DNA from: Gambelia wislizenii
Lineage: Eukaryota > Chordata > Lepidosauria > Squamata > Crotaphytidae
Assembly (NCBI GenBank): GCA_030847615.1
Contig: JAUMIR010000003.1
Coordinates: forward strand, 191,961,149 to 192,025,148
Direction: 5' to 3'
Length of the DNA: 64,000 nt
Positions 1-10,440 of the stretch are shown piece by piece. The notes beneath the pieces were generated by a model. It was not told where the DNA came from. It worked only from the letters and a program-made list of their open reading frames with translations, and did not search any database. The number at the start of each line of letters is the position of its first letter. Within the stretch, counting starts at the first letter, position 1. Position numbers and translations under genes: made by a program.

Positions 1-700
1 AGCCAATGGCCAGGCTGACCACCCGATTCCCTCTCCTCCCCTGTAAACAAGGACATGTTAGCAATTAAGGAAGGGGAGGGGCCTCCTTTTGAACTTGAAC
101 TTGAACTTGCACTTGAACTTGTACATGATGGAGGCCCCCCCTTTATCCTGTCTTATCACGACCCAATACATCCACCCGCAAATTGCGACTTGATGCAACC
201 CCCAAGGGAGGGTGGGCAGACTTTGTTCAGCTGCAACAGAGCGTGGCAGCCACCTCCGTCGCAGCCTCTGTTCTGGGAGGGGCGCAACCTTGCCTGGGCT
301 TAAATAGCCCAAGTTCGCGCCCCTCCCCTGGCCAATCAGGGTGAGACAGGCTCACCCTCATTGGCTCCTTCCTCTTTCTTCCCTCCCAGCAGCAGTGGCT
401 GCTGGGAAGAAGAAGCCAATATGGTGGCCCTCATAGGCTCACCATGCGGGCGCCCTTCCCCCCCCACCAGGCCCGAGGCCAAGCAGAGCGGGGGGGGAGA
501 GGAGGGCTCTGCAAAGAGGCGACCGGCCGGGCCGCAAAACAGCCCACCGGCCAGCGGCAGGCCCTCTTTTGTTGAAAATACAGTACTTCTGCATAGAAAT
601 ATTGTTTCATATGCAGAAAAAAATTGTTTTCTGTGCAAGGAAACCACATGTAAACATTCTCATCAGTCCAGGATTCTTCTAATCAGGGTTGCTTGATACT
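1..700. other. GC-rich hairpin-bearing block, unassigned
   Basis: No recognisable coding content. It holds a short GAACTT-type hexamer repeat at about 91-124, a TATA-like TTAAATA at about 300, and two adjacent hairpins. The first (332-364) pairs CCAATCAGGGTGAG with CTCACCCTCATTGG. The second (359-419) is bounded by ATTGGCT and AGCCAAT with a GCAGC/GCTGC core. This could be an LTR or MITE fragment, but I recognise no family. Short open frames on both strands look like by-products of GC content. Confidence 0.4.
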
Positions 701-860
701 TCAAAAACATGTTTTTCAATCATTATTCAAATATTTTTGAATATTATTCTCATCCCTATTTTCTAATCCAATGTATTCACTATGAGAACTCACATGTATG
801 CTGGAAAAGAAGCATTAATGTGAAAAAATGGAAGAACCAATTCAGAAACCTTACCACAAA

Positions 861-904
861 ACAACAATAACAATAACAATAACAATAACAATAACAATAA
901 CAAT
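861..904. repeat. (CAATAA)n microsatellite
   Basis: About seven copies of CAATAA in tandem. The surrounding 701-1255 shows nothing else recognisable. Confidence 0.9.
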
Positions 905-1255
905 CCTCTCATATATTCATAGCTGCTGAATTCATTTTGAAGGAATTTGTATTTAGTCCATGGAACAACATCTGGAAAATATACTGGCCTACCAAGAAAA
1001 ATAGAATTGACTATTTCTACCACATGGAATTTTCATTCAATGCACTTTTTAAAAATGAAGAATAAATTATTTGGGTCCACACAGCCAGCGTAGCTGTACC
1101 ATGGGTGGGGGGCTCATTTGATGAGGACTGGGAACAGAGACAAAGGTTCTGTCTTCACGTGCATGCACCTCAGCATGGAGAGCTGAAGCCTATTTGGGGC
1201 ATCGCCATCCCGGCTCTCCCTCTTTCTTTGTTGCTCGACCCACCCACCCGCCACT

Positions 1256-1466
1256 GAATCATAGAATCATAGAATTTCAGAGTTGGAAGATACCACGAGG
1301 GCCATCCAGTCCAACCCCCTGCCATGCAGGAAATCACGATCAAAGCATCCCCGACAGATGGCCATCCAGCCTCTGTTTAAAGACCTCCAAGGAAGGAGAT
1401 CCCACTACGCTCCGAGGGAGTGCATTCCAGTGCTGAACAGCTCTTACTGTCAAAAAGTTCCTCAGT
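1256..1466 (-). mobile_element. CR1 LINE 3' end, truncated
   Basis: The plus strand opens with the reverse complement of the CR1 tail (repeated AATCATAG). The conserved 3' UTR and the last codons of the reverse-transcriptase ORF follow, all read on the minus strand. About 210 bp remain, strongly 5'-truncated as is usual for CR1. The same segment occurs at 3087, 32044 and, inverted, near 36.8 kb. Confidence 0.9.
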
Positions 1467-1955
1467 GTGATATAATTGGTCACTTTGGAACTGGGTAGGA
1501 TTTTTTCCCTTTTACCTGGGGTCTTTTCACCTACCCCACACTGTGGATATGAACTTGACAATTGGCTTAGGGTGGTGTCTTAAATAGGTGGTCACTTGGC
1601 AGGAAAAGGGGGAGATTTGGCAACTTCCCCTTTAGGTCCTGCAAGTTGGGGTGGGGAAAAGGACCTCCTTTGGGGCTGCCCTGAGGGATTAACCCTCTCC
1701 TTAAGTCCTGTGACTTGGGAGTGGGACTTTTGGGTTGGCCTTCCAGATGCAGATTGATTGGGGAGGAACCCAGCGTATGGATTCTCCCTGGGGTTCAGGT
1801 GTTTTCACCCAAGGGAAGTTGGGGAGGTGGTCAGGGTGATGACCTCCTATCCTAGCAATTCCCACACTAGGTTACTACCTCATTGCACATCTCTTCAGAA
1901 ATGCTTAAATGGGGTAAATTTAATAAAGTGGGCCTATACGTGTCCATCTTGTTAT
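1467..1955 (+). mobile_element. Possible Ngaro/DIRS-type 3' terminal fragment
   Basis: This G-rich stretch ends near 1,920-1,945 with TTTAATAAAGTGGGCCTATA. That closely resembles the AATAAAGTGGCCCGTATTTC end of the Ngaro-like element at about 59,093-59,112. The upstream sequence has the same purine-rich, non-coding character. No ORF remnant accompanies it and the left boundary is unknown. Assignment rests on that terminal similarity alone. Confidence 0.35.
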
Positions 1956-3086
1956 TTCCTGTGTCTATCAGCAATTGTGTGTATTAATAGCTATTTTTAA
2001 AAGCTGGAAAAACACTCTCATCCAAAAATCTGCAATAATCTCAGATAATATATTTGAGATTATTTGGCATTGGTCAGTTAATATATTTACTACAGTTTAA
2101 TATATTTAATACAGTCCTTACATGAGGCTGGTTTTGTTGTTGTTGTTGTTGTTGTTGTTACTGTTGTTCAAAGCTGTATACGTAACCACATACTGATGTA
2201 TTGTCTAGAATTATGATGCATTTTGAAATCTGGAATTCCCAAGAGTCAGTTTGTAAGTATTATATTTTTATTAGGAGCTTACCACACACTAAAGGAAAGT
2301 GGAAGTGCAGCAGGGACACTGCATTTCCTGTGTTGCCTTACCACATGATGTTATCATTCTTCCGACATTCTTTCATTCCAGTCCTGCAAGGGACCAAGGT
2401 AAAACTGTGTCTTTTGGCTAATGTTTTTTTTTCCAGTTATCAAAAAGATGTGGTTTTATCTTGGTCCCCCATGGGACCAGAAAGAAAAAATGATGACCTC
2501 ATGTGGTTAGTACAAATGATGGAACTTCCTGCTGTATTGCCACTTTTCTTTGAAGTGCAATAAGCCCCTTAGATGGTCAGTCTGAATATGCATCTCTTTT
2601 GTTCCTGTTAATCCTTATTTTAATGAGTTTTGTTGAAGCATTCAACCATGAATCATACACAGCTGAGAATTGTGCATAAGGGTTATTCATATTAAAAAAA
2701 ACATTACCGTTATATCTATATGGTTGTTAAAAAGAATCTGCCCCATCATCGTCGTCATCGTCATCATCATTATATTTTTTTAAAAAAGATTCTTCCCCTA
2801 AGGATTCTGCCCCTAAGGTCAGCTAAAACCATAGGCATGTGACATTAGCTCCACGAGGCTGGCCCCGCAGTTCTCAGCTCTAGCTGCCTGTCACTGCCAC
2901 CCTACTCTAGGTCCTCCTCTGGTATCCCTTTATGGACTGAGCCTGAATGTCCAGGTTGTGACCTTCTTAGTGTATAGGTTTGTCTAATAGTGTGTATTCT
3001 TTTGGTTAGCATGACAACCCTTTTATTATAAGGACAATAAATCCAATACGAGTCAGCGAAACAGTTAACAACAACAAAGAAACCTT
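1956..3086. other. Unassigned AT-rich spacer with small microsatellites
   Basis: Contains a (GTT)n run at about 2,132-2,160 and a degenerate (TCATCG)n run at about 2,743-2,770. A 120-codon open frame begins at 2,201 but shows no family features, and I do not regard it as a gene. Confidence 0.5.
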
Positions 3087-3955
3087 AGAATCATAGAATC
3101 ATAGAATTGCAGAGTTGGAAGAGACCACGAGGGCCATCCAGTCCAACCCCCTGCCACGCAGGAAATCTTGATCAAAGCATCCCCGACAGATGGCCACCCA
3201 GCCTCTGTTTAAAGACCTCCAAGGAAGGAGACCCCACCACGCTCCGAGGGAGTGTGTTTCACTGCCGAACAGCTCTGACTGTCAAAAAGTTCCTCCTCAT
3301 GTTGAGGTGGAATCTCTGTTCCTGGAGCTTGCACCCATTGCTCCGTGTTCCAGTCTCTGGAGCAGCAGAAAACAAGCCAGCTCCATCCTCAGCGTGACAT
3401 CCCTTCAAATACTTAAACAGGGCTATCATACTGCCTCTTAACCGTCTTTTTTCCAGGCTAAACATACCCAGCTCCCTAAGTCTCTCCTCATAAGGCATCG
3501 TTTCCAGACCTTTCACCATTTTAGTTGCCCTTCTCTGGACATGCTCCAATTTGTCAATATCCTTTTTGAATTGTGGTGCCCAGAACTGGACACAGTATTC
3601 TAGGTGAGGTCTGACCAAGGCAGAATAGAGCGGCACTATTACTTCCCTTGATCTAGATACTATACTTTTATTGATACAGCCCAAAATCGCATTGGCCTTT
3701 TTAGCTGCCGCATCACACTGTTGACTCATGTTCAATTTGTGGTCTACTAGGACTCCTAGATCCCTTTCTCATGTAGTCTCGTCCAGCCAGGTCTCTCCCA
3801 TCCTATATCTATGCATTTCATTTTTCCGCCCTAAATGCAGTACTTTACATTTCTCCGTATTGAATTTCATTTTGTTAGCTTTGGCCCAGCTCTCCAATCT
3901 ATCCAGGTCATTCTGAATTTTGATCCTGTCCTCTAGGGTATTAGCTACTCCTCCT
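3087..3955 (-). mobile_element. CR1 LINE, 5'-truncated copy
   Basis: Minus-strand CR1 from the C-terminal half of the reverse transcriptase to the tandem 3' tail at 3,087. In minus-strand order it reads the segment after the catalytic motif (near 3,955), the conserved CR1 C-terminal block, the 3' UTR and the tail. The break at about 3,955 falls upstream of the region encoding the FADD catalytic motif, so the copy cannot encode an active enzyme. Confidence 0.92.
3259..3735 (-). pseudogene. CR1 reverse transcriptase C-terminal fragment
   Basis: A 158-residue open stretch corresponds to the C-terminal part of the CR1 ORF2 protein. Visible hallmarks in order are [18 protein letters not shown], then [49 protein letters not shown] and [15 protein letters not shown]. 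The endonuclease domain and the RT palm with its catalytic Asp residues are absent through 5' truncation. An in-frame stop lies just upstream on the minus strand. The family copies CR1 RNA into the genome; this piece is a relic. Confidence 0.9.
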
Positions 3956-4303
3956 AAAAAAGTTAAAAACAGTTAAATAAGATACCACATTAAGACACCA
4001 CTACAGTTAGGTCCTCTGTATTAATGGACTCTGCATCCACAGATTCAATCAGCCGCAACTTAAAAAGACTCAACAATAACAACAATAATGCATTAATTGC
4101 ATTAAACAATGCAGATCGCACACCCCATTAATGATTTTCCCATCCAACCTCAAAGTACCGTGTTCCTATCTTCATTGTTAAGATCCTGAAAAATATAATG
4201 GTTAGACAACTTTGGACTTATTTGGCTACCTATTTTTCAAGACTGCCACCAAGTCCATAGCGAGTTACAGGGAGTTATGTGGATGCACCCGCTGTATCGT
4301 GAC
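3956..4303. other. Unassigned spacer
   Basis: AT-rich sequence with a short CAA/TAA-rich run near 4,070-4,090. I see nothing else recognisable. Confidence 0.5.
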
Positions 4304-4306
4304 TTA

Positions 4307-4633
4307 GGCTGCATCAGCACTGCAGAAACAATCCAGTTTGACACCACTTTAACTGCCACAGCTAGGGAATCCTGGGATTTGTAATTTGTTGTGGTATCCG
4401 TGCTCTCTGACAGTGAGAGCTAAGTGGTGTAGAAGTTGTAAGTGCTATTGCGAACAATTTGTAAGCCGCTCTGAGAGCCTTTGTGGCTGAAGAGTGGGGT
4501 AAAAATGCTCTAAATAAAATAAAATAAATATAAAGCTAAATATCTCACCTACAACTCCAAGAATTCCACAGCATTGAGCCATGGCAGTTAAACCAGTATT
4601 GAACTGCATTATTTCTGCAGTGCAGATGCAACC
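4307..4633. mobile_element. Harbinger-like MITE with TTA target duplication
   Basis: Roughly 50-bp terminal inverted repeats begin GGCTGCATCAGCACTGCAGA on the left. On the right they read GGTTGCATCTGCACTGCAGA as reverse complement. Both ends are flanked by TTA (4,304-4,306 and 4,634-4,636). A 3-bp TTA duplication is characteristic of the PIF/Harbinger superfamily. There is no transposase ORF, so it is a non-autonomous element. A Sauria-type SINE piece lies inside it. Confidence 0.8.
4419..4535 (+). mobile_element. Sauria-type SINE, 3' part
   Basis: Contains the typical tail segment: a TTGTAAGCCGC-type motif, then AGCCTTTGTGGCTGAAG and GGGGTAAAAATGC, followed by an (AAATA)n-like end. The same motif order is seen in the longer copy at 38.87-39.15 kb. 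The tRNA-related head is missing. It interrupts the Harbinger-like MITE and is therefore younger than it. Confidence 0.7.
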
Positions 4634-4879
4634 TTATATCTATAAGGTTCAAGGTGATACTTTTCCCCATATGTTTCCAAAAGACAACCTACATCCAGTC
4701 ATCTATGTGAAAGTTTAATTTTCAGAGATTCTGAGAAAGGAAAAATTTCCTGAGAATGCCAACTCTAACAGCTTATATGAACAAATGTTATTCAGCCATG
4801 AATTTTAGTAATAAATAATAAAATATGATAATAATAAATTGGCCTAAAGGGAAGGCAGGCAAAATAGTAATATAGACTA

Positions 4880-5133
4880 CAGTCGGACCCCCGTATCTGT
4901 GGGGGTTCAGTTCCCAGACTTACTGGAAACCACGGATAACAATGAATGCCACTGAAAAAAACAGGACTTCCGGTTACAAATACCATAGAGTTGCCTTGGA
5001 GAACATAGAAAATGTCTAGAGAGGATGCCTCTCTAGGCATTTCCTAGGAAGACTCCATGGTAGGTGTACTGTTTTCTGTCCCGCAGATAACTGTAACTGT
5101 GAACACTGGTTCCGTGGATACGGGGTCCGGTCA
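4880..5133. mobile_element. Tigger-like (pogo/mariner) MITE
   Basis: The left end CAGTCGGACCCCCGTATCTG is matched inversely by the right end (ATACGGGGTCCGGTCA). Both ends are flanked by TA. The interior has the usual 'confetti' of such elements (CCACGGATAA-type motifs) and no ORF. Length 254 bp. Confidence 0.75.
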
Positions 5134-5236
5134 TATTATTTGCATGATTTTCCTTATATTCTGATCAGTAAAAGGACCAGAGACTTACATTTTCAACATG
5201 AAGGATGAACATGAGAGGAGTTAGAGTAGGATTATG

Positions 5237-5450
5237 AGAGGCAGCATGGTGTAGTGGTTGGAGTTCTGGACTAGACCCTCAGGGGACCAGGGACTGAATC
5301 CTTGCTCAGCCATGAAACCTACTGTGCGATCATGGGCAACTCACACTCTAGCCAGCTTTAGAATAAGGCGATGGCCAACCTTCTCTGAATAAATCTTGCA
5401 AAGAAAGCCCCATGGGTCATCATAAGTTGGGAACAACTTAAATCAGTTTA
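5237..5450 (+). mobile_element. tRNA-derived SINE (squamate type)
   Basis: Begins with a tRNA-like head containing GGTGTAGTGGTTGGAGTTC (A-box region) and GGACTGAATCCTTGCTC (B-box region). An ATCATGGGCAACTCACAC segment and a tail with TAAGTTGGGAACAACTTA follow. The same family occurs inverted at 62.70-63.14 kb and in decayed form near 9.11 kb. Confidence 0.75.
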
Positions 5451-7479
5451 TTTTAACAGTGTGGTAATAACTTCCAAGACTGTTTAATAACAAGATATAA
5501 ACTATTTTCTTTCATTTAGTGACAGACATTTTCCCACTCAAATCATTCCCTTCCTCACAAGTTTTCATAATCTGACTCATACACCGTTCTCTCATCACAG
5601 TCATGCCCAACTCTCATCTAAACTGTCATTCTCTCTGACTCATCCTTGCAAAGGCCCCTCCCATCACAGCATCCTGCGATTGGCTGCTTCTCCTCTAGTC
5701 TGTCAAGCATACCTCTTCTTAGGCAGGATTACATTCTTCAATGAACAGTTGACAATATTTGTGAATATGTTTTCCATGGTTTCCTAGTGATGCAGGGAGA
5801 GACCTTCTGTTTTTGTTCTTCACCCTCACACAAATTCATTGTCTTCCAATGAGGGATGGACATCTGCATTGTCAGCCAAGGATCCATGCCTGTGGTGGGG
5901 GGATGGGGATGAGATCAAGCTAGTACAAAATGGAAGTTTATGCCATGCTGCCTCACTCCTTTACTTTAACCATTCTTACATTTGGGAAGGAGAGACTTGC
6001 AGTGGGGGCAGCCAAGAATGTACTGATGCAAGATGCAAACTGTATCATCAACAAAGTAGGGCTGAATTATTCATTTTGCTTTTCCTTTGATAGTAATTGT
6101 AGGGTGGGTTAAGCAGAGATTACCCTAACTTTTAGAGAAGGGCAAAATTCTAGTAATTTTTGTTGGAAATGGGGAATCTATTAGCACAAGGCAATTTAAA
6201 TTCCTCTTTCTCCCTTGCTTGCTTGTTTGCTTCCTTCCTCTATTTTACAAAGGACTCTGATGTACCTTTACAGTCTATCTAGTGTTTTCAGAAAACACTA
6301 AAACTGGGCATTGGATTTCCAGTAGTATCATCCTATCCACTTACATCTCCTGCTATCCCCACCCCCAAAGCTGCTTTTGAATATGATTGTGTGGAGAGGG
6401 GATGGAATGGCACAGAGGACTGATGTAGTGAGACAGGTGGGGGAAAAAAAAAACTGTCTGTGCTGACTGAAATGACCTGAAGTGCTTTCTGCTACAACTA
6501 AGTCACAACTGGTTACAATCCAAAAACCTTTACCACTTTTTTAAGTAGTCGCAGAGCTGCAATATGCAGTCTGCCGGCACATTCACATAAAATGTCCTGA
6601 TGGAAATGATGCTATTTCATGATAGAACATCTTTCCCACAAGCATTGGAGGTGGTGGCAGTGAGATAATGGCCACAAACATTGGTCAACTTTTCCTTTCT
6701 CATGTGTAAACCTTACTTGAAATTTCTAGCCAACTCAATAAAGTTTTGTTTCAAAACAAAACAAAACAAAACAAAACAAAACAAAAAACCCTACCCTTCA
6801 TTGATACTATTCAGTCTGCAAATGCACATACAGATGCCCTTCAGATTGTTGAGAAAATATGTTTTTAGAACTCTGTGAATTTGATTGCTTAAAACTAGAT
6901 GGAGTGAGAAATGGAGACAAAAAAACAAAAGAGCTCTCTGACTGACAGTAAGGCTAAAACTAGAATACCTGGAGGTGTGTCCTGCTGAAATACATCATTT
7001 GCAGCTCTTAGTCTTAGGTTTTAATGAAAACATTTCTGATCTACAAGAGTACTATATGTTAAACTCCAGTTGTGCAATTGTTACCAAATAAAATTGAGCT
7101 GCACTACAAAACCCCAGTTACCCTTTACTACACTGTTGAGTCTAAGTTTAAATGCTTTAAATGATAGCAGTAACCTGCCACGGCAGGTGATTCTATTTGC
7201 TTCTGCTAACCAGTATGACTTCTTTTCCATTATATAAGCTGTATCTCATTTGTCAATGGGTCTTCTGAGGTGGCAGAGGAAGTGGGAAAGAAGAGCCTCT
7301 TTTAAGAATAATCTTGAAGATGCAATAAAGATTAGAAGGTAAGAAGGGCTAAATATATTTCTTCCAAAACACCGAAAACAACCCAACAACTGTGGGGATA
7401 AATGTTTGAAGTTGATTTTTTTTAAAGAAGGAAGGCCAATTCATAGGATCACTTCAGCTAGCCTATTTTATTTTATTAT
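5451..7479. other. Unassigned AT-rich sequence
   Basis: No coding or repeat family recognised except an (AAAAC)n run at about 6,752-6,788. Short open frames here lack domains. Confidence 0.5.
6752..6788. repeat. (AAAAC)n microsatellite
   Basis: About seven tandem AAAAC units. Confidence 0.9.
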
Positions 7480-7950
7480 GTTTTATTTTGTTTTATTTAC
7501 ATCACCTCTCATTCCTTGTATGATAGCCAAGGTGGCTTACAATGTAGAATTAACAGAAAAATACAGTTAAAACAATATATGGTACAAAAGATTTTGAAAA
7601 CACTAAATAGAGAAATCCATTAAAATATTTAAAACAGTTTAAAATACATGTAAAACATATGATGAAGGTACAGTATAGCCCACTAAAAGACCCTTATGCC
7701 AAACCCAGTTAAAGACCCAGGCCTTGCATGCTAGTGAAAAGAGATTAAAAAGGAGAGCCCAAGGGACTGCCCATGGGAGGGAGTTCTACAGTGTGAGAGC
7801 ATCCACCAAGAAAGCTGTCATCAGTATCCTCAATGCCCACACCTGTGTTTGTGCTGGGACAAAAAGAAAGTCCTCCCTCAAAGATCTGAAAGTTCAGAAA
7901 CGGTTGTACAGGGAGATACAGTTCTTAAGATAGCCTGGACACAAGCTATA
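7480..7950 (-). mobile_element. Probable LINE 3' terminal region, decayed
   Basis: Opens with TTTTATTTTA-type runs, then ACATCACCTCTCATTCC, GGTGGCTTACAAT and a long A-rich ACAGTTAAAAC series. AGGGAGTTCTACAGTG follows. This order is typical of a widely dispersed reptile LINE 3' region read in reverse. The 69-codon frame at 7,724 is part of this repeat and not a gene. A related shorter stretch lies at about 10.12-10.44 kb. Family unassigned. Confidence 0.45.
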
Positions 7951-8141
7951 CACTATGACAATTGCTGATACAGTTAAGGCATGCTGACTGTACTTCCCAT
8001 GAACTTCCCATGAAAATACATCTATGAGGCTTTGTTCAAAATATCTAGTTTTGATTGACCATAGCTCAGGAAAAGACCATAGCTCACAACATGAAAAATG
8101 CAGAATCAGTGTTTAAAATTTCTGGGTAAGGACGGGAACTA

Positions 8142-8491
8142 CAGTAAGATCATGGGATTGCTATTCATAATTTCAGTTACCTGTGATCAGAAAAACCAAG
8201 TGTTTGTGGGCCTCCCTAGGTCCTCCAGTGTGATTCTGTGATATGCTTGGGCCGGAAGATGACTGGAAGCTGTTGTGCAAGTATCTTTTGAGGAAGTGGA
8301 AAGATTGGAAAGAGGAAAGTTGGAAGCAGATCAGTTCCCCCTTCCTCTGCAGAGTAACAGGTGAACAAGGCGGGGGAGGGAGTGCCTTCTGGCCATGGGA
8401 AGCAAAAATATAGGGTTTACTACTATCCATGGTTTCAGGTATCCGTGAAATGCCCTGGAACATATTCTTTACAGATAAAGGCATCTTACTG
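8142..8491. mobile_element. Tigger-like MITE, 350 bp
   Basis: Ends CAGTAAGAT and ATCTTACTG are inverted repeats and are flanked by TA on both sides. Inside are ATCCATGGTTTCAGGTATCC and a similar TTCAGTTACCTG motif, as seen in Tigger-like elements. The 128-codon minus-strand frame across it is incidental. Confidence 0.65.
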
Positions 8492-9111
8492 TACTCCTGT
8501 CTGAAAACCTGGAGAGATGAAGCTGGCCAGCAAAGATGATACTGAGTGCGATGGAGCATAGATTGGACTCATATTCCATAGACCACATGGAAACAGTGGT
8601 ACTTTTTCGAGGCTCATGTAGCAGTGGCAAGGGAATGCAAGCACATACCTGCCTGCCTCCTTCCTTTTTTTTTTTTTACCTTCAAGGTCAATGCACTCAT
8701 GACTTTTTTCCTCCTGATCCCACTACTTACATTGGCATAATTACACTGAGGTAGTAACAACCACAGGATTCTGGTTATTGCCTTCTGATATCATTATTAC
8801 AGGGCACCCAAAATGTTGCTACAGGAAGAAAAAAAAAAGATTCTGTACTGGATCGTGGACATTTCTGGCAGGCAATTAGGTTAGCCAGTGAGCAGATTTA
8901 GCCCCAATAGAGTTATTCCATCCCTTTATTCCTGCCAGCAATACCCCTATTTCCAAAGCTACTCTTATACCAGGTGGGTCAGGAATACCTTGGTGCTGTA
9001 ATTTTGAATTAAAGGTCTTCCTGTGTTCTCCTCTGCACTACAATTCTTCCCCTTGTTTCTGCTGTCTGTCTTGTTGGAATACATTTTTGACTCCTCCTAA
9101 GGCAAATCTGC

Positions 9112-9262
9112 ATAAGATGAGAACCAGCACTCCAGAAGACTATGGTTCAAATCTCTGCTCAGCTGTGGAAAGCCATACTCTCTCAGAGAAAGGCTTTGGT
9201 GAACCTCCTCTGAATAAATCCTTCCAATAAAACCTTATGATAGGGTTGTTACAACCACCACC
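9112..9262 (+). mobile_element. tRNA-derived SINE, decayed
   Basis: Retains GGTTCAAATCTCTGCTCAGC (B-box-like), CTCTCAGAGAAAGGC, GAACCTCCTCTGAATAAATC and CCTTATGATAGGGTTG in the order of the SINE at 5,237. Confidence 0.6.
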
Positions 9263-10119
9263 ACTACCACTAGGAATCATTGTCTGTAATCACTTGAAAG
9301 CAAAGATGCAATGAATACAAATTTTCTCACCTGTAATGAAAAGGAATATCTGAGCACATCACATAATTTCAGAATGTTTTATAAATATATAAATTGTTTC
9401 TTAATTTATTATTTATAAATAAATATTTTCTTTTTTTTACAAAAACTGTTTGGTGCAAAACCACCACCACCAAACAAAGTCTCATTTTTTTGCAAAAATA
9501 CTCAGGTTAGAATTCAGTATTGCAGTTACAGATTTGTAACTGTTCCATATTCAGTAAGACCACACAGTCTTACTGCAAGACCACACAGTCTTACTGCAAG
9601 ACCACACAGTCTTACTGCAAGACCATGTAAATACCTGTCTCCCAGCCCACCTTAACAGCTAGCAGCCACACAGGGCAAAGGAGGTCTGTTCAGCTGCTGA
9701 TCATGCCACAAGGAGGATGAGGTTTGCAGCCCCCTTTCAACAGCAAGTGAGGCTGCTGCAATCAGAAGCAGGACTGTACTGGATTCCTTGTCACAACTTC
9801 ACATGCTGAAGGGAGAGGCCTGGAAACCACATCTCCCCAGCTAAAAAGACAACTGGACTTGATGGAAAAGAACTCTTTCACCTAACGTGGTTGCTGACTG
9901 TTGGGCTTGCAGGGGATTGGGCCTGGAGGCATTACTTATGCATGCATACTAAATAAACGATGTAGAATATTGGCAATTATTTTCTGTATGAATGCATTGG
10001 TTTTGCACAGAAACAATGCTTTTATTCTACAGTGTTTCTAAAAAAAGTCCAGATATGTGAAAATTATTGAAAAAATATGTAAGGGATGACTCAGAACATA
10101 GACTAAAACAAAGTACAGC
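9263..10119. other. Unassigned spacer with one minisatellite
   Basis: Apart from the 21-bp tandem repeat at 9,556-9,625 I see nothing recognisable. Confidence 0.5.
9556..9625. repeat. 21-bp tandem repeat with internal palindrome
   Basis: Three perfect copies of AAGACCACACAGTCTTACTGC plus a partial fourth. Within each unit AAGAC and GTCTT pair as a small hairpin. Confidence 0.9.
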
Positions 10120-10440
10120 AAAACATAATGCTTATAATTAAATAAAAAATAAACAGTTCCATAAAGTTTCATTAAAAGCAGTCCCAATTTTTAAAAAAGT
10201 TTAAAAGCCTTTAAAACATAAGCATGAGAATTAAAGTCCGGCCCCAACAAACATAGTTAATTGCCCAAAACCTGTCTAAATAAAACGTGCCTAAATAAAA
10301 AGATTTATTTATTTATTTATTTATTTTTGCCTGCTGGTGGAAGAAGAAGAAGAGAGAGAGGACTAATACAGCCTCCACTTAGAGAGAGTTTGATGTCCTA
10401 GGAGCAACACCAGGAAAGACCTCTTTTATTTCTGCAGCAG
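10120..10440 (-). mobile_element. Possible LINE 3' region with (TTTA)n
   Basis: An A-rich series (TTAAAAGCCTTTAAAACATA), then a (TTTA)n run at about 10,302-10,327, then TTGATGTCCTAGGAGC. The order resembles the 7.5-kb repeat. Family uncertain. Confidence 0.35.

Noticed and set aside
5237..5330. tRNA gene
   Set aside because: A-box and B-box-like motifs are present, but no complete cloverleaf, and a SINE body follows.
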